From: a virus
Strand: one strand, 5' to 3'
IMG/VR virus record: IMGVR_UViG_3300045999_012996
Span: 1 to 31,537 of that record
DNA length: 31,537 nucleotides
The notes beneath the pieces are model-generated. The model was not told where the DNA came from. It was given only the letters and a program-made list of their open reading frames with translations, and did no database searches. The position numbers and the translations under genes are program-made. This document shows positions 31,318 through 31,537 of the stretch, in pieces. Each line of letters begins with the position of its first letter. Position 1 is the first letter of the stretch.

Positions 31318-31458
31318 ATAGGGATTAATAAAATTGATGCTACATAAAGTAGGTTGGTAGCATATTATGTTAATACATATAACAGGAAAAGTCAAAATAT
31401 GACTTTCTTAAAAATTTATTGGGCACTGCCCATTATTACAGAGTATTTCTGTAATAAT
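31318..31458 (-). other. Hairpin-rich stretch between the partial right-end gene and the scaffold gene
   Basis: Besides the terminator-like hairpin, inverted repeats lie at 31337-31363 (ATGCTAC/GTAGCAT), 31366-31379, 31388-31406 (AAAGTCA/TGACTTT), 31420-31430 (GGGCA/TGCCC) and 31432-31458 (11-bp arms, ATTATTACAGA). The last two are inside the end of the upstream gene. The 142-nt intergenic part has no ORF that I support. Confidence 0.6.
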
Positions 31459-31537
31459 TTCGTTTATTTTTGAATAATTAACACTGGTTAGGTTCAAACT
31501 TTCATTAATAGGATGAACATAAGCACCAGGTGTTGAT
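31408..31537 (-). CDS. C-terminal fragment of an unidentified protein (start outside window)
   Basis: The minus strand is open from the right edge to a TAA at 31408-31410, giving 42 residues that end NGQCPINF. It includes LNLTSVNYSKINEIITEILC, a likely amphipathic helix. I do not recognise it. In T4 the genes before 22 are portal 20, core genes 67 and 68, and prohead protease 21, so a head-assembly protein is a reasonable guess from position only. The final codons carry two tight inverted repeats. Confidence 0.6.
   Translation of the reverse strand, partial: STPGAYVHPINESLNLTSVNYSKINEIITEILCNNGQCPINF

Noticed and set aside
31318-31407. A tRNA or small gene in the gap before the scaffold gene
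   Set aside because: The hairpins do not form a cloverleaf, there is no CCA-type end or T-loop signature, and no ORF of useful length is present.

Overview
The window is a stretch of a tailed-phage (Caudoviricetes) genome with a contractile, T4-type tail. All 23 coding regions I support lie on the minus strand, so transcription runs from high to low coordinates. The DNA is AT-rich by eye (not counted). Almost every start codon is preceded by A/T-rich sequence without a Shine-Dalgarno motif, which would fit a Bacteroidota host or another lineage with SD-independent initiation; that host assignment is an inference. Family names come from recognising conserved sequence; no database search was possible.

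Layout in transcription order (right to left): (1) the end of an unidentified gene (31537-31408), then a hairpin-rich leader. (2) Head genes: an acidic gp22-like scaffold (31265-29826) and a gp23-like major capsid protein (29793-28144), closed by a strong terminator. (3) A PhoH-like ATPase (28051-27350). (4) A host-contact block: a small BppU-like protein, a 1174-aa fibre, a 259-aa adhesin-like protein and a 1472-aa fibre with about 34 copies of a nine-residue repeat. (5) Two paralogous subtilisin-like proteins, one with an intact catalytic triad and one with Glu in place of the catalytic Asp. (6) Neck and tail-completion proteins like gp13, gp14 and gp15, joined by one-base TAATG/TGATG overlaps, then a small coiled-coil protein. 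(7) Tail sheath (gp18), tail tube (gp19), a gp26-like protein and an overlapping ORF upstream of the tape measure. (8) Tape measure, a 74-aa orphan, a tube-initiator/baseplate protein, wedge gp53 and a large hub-like protein that runs off the left edge.

Together these genes encode capsid assembly, the neck, the contractile tail and the host-recognition apparatus: a late structural module. Terminase, portal and prohead protease genes are not in the window, except that the partial gene at the right end could belong to that group.

Five observations stand out. First, an AATATTTATA-type motif lies at nine gene junctions (ten copies), several directly after intrinsic terminators; it looks like a phage-specific promoter and is the reverse complement of the T4 late-promoter core. 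Second, the gp26-like gene and the ORF before the tape measure overlap by 59 nt in the +1 frame, with a UUU_UUU_CCC stretch at the start of the permitted window, suggesting programmed +1 frameshifting of a tail-assembly chaperone pair. Third, an apparently inactivated subtilase sits beside an active one. Fourth, a beta-rich module seems to be shared by the tail sheath and the inactive subtilase. Fifth, the fibre genes are built from in-frame repeats at several scales, including a 174-bp tandem duplication.
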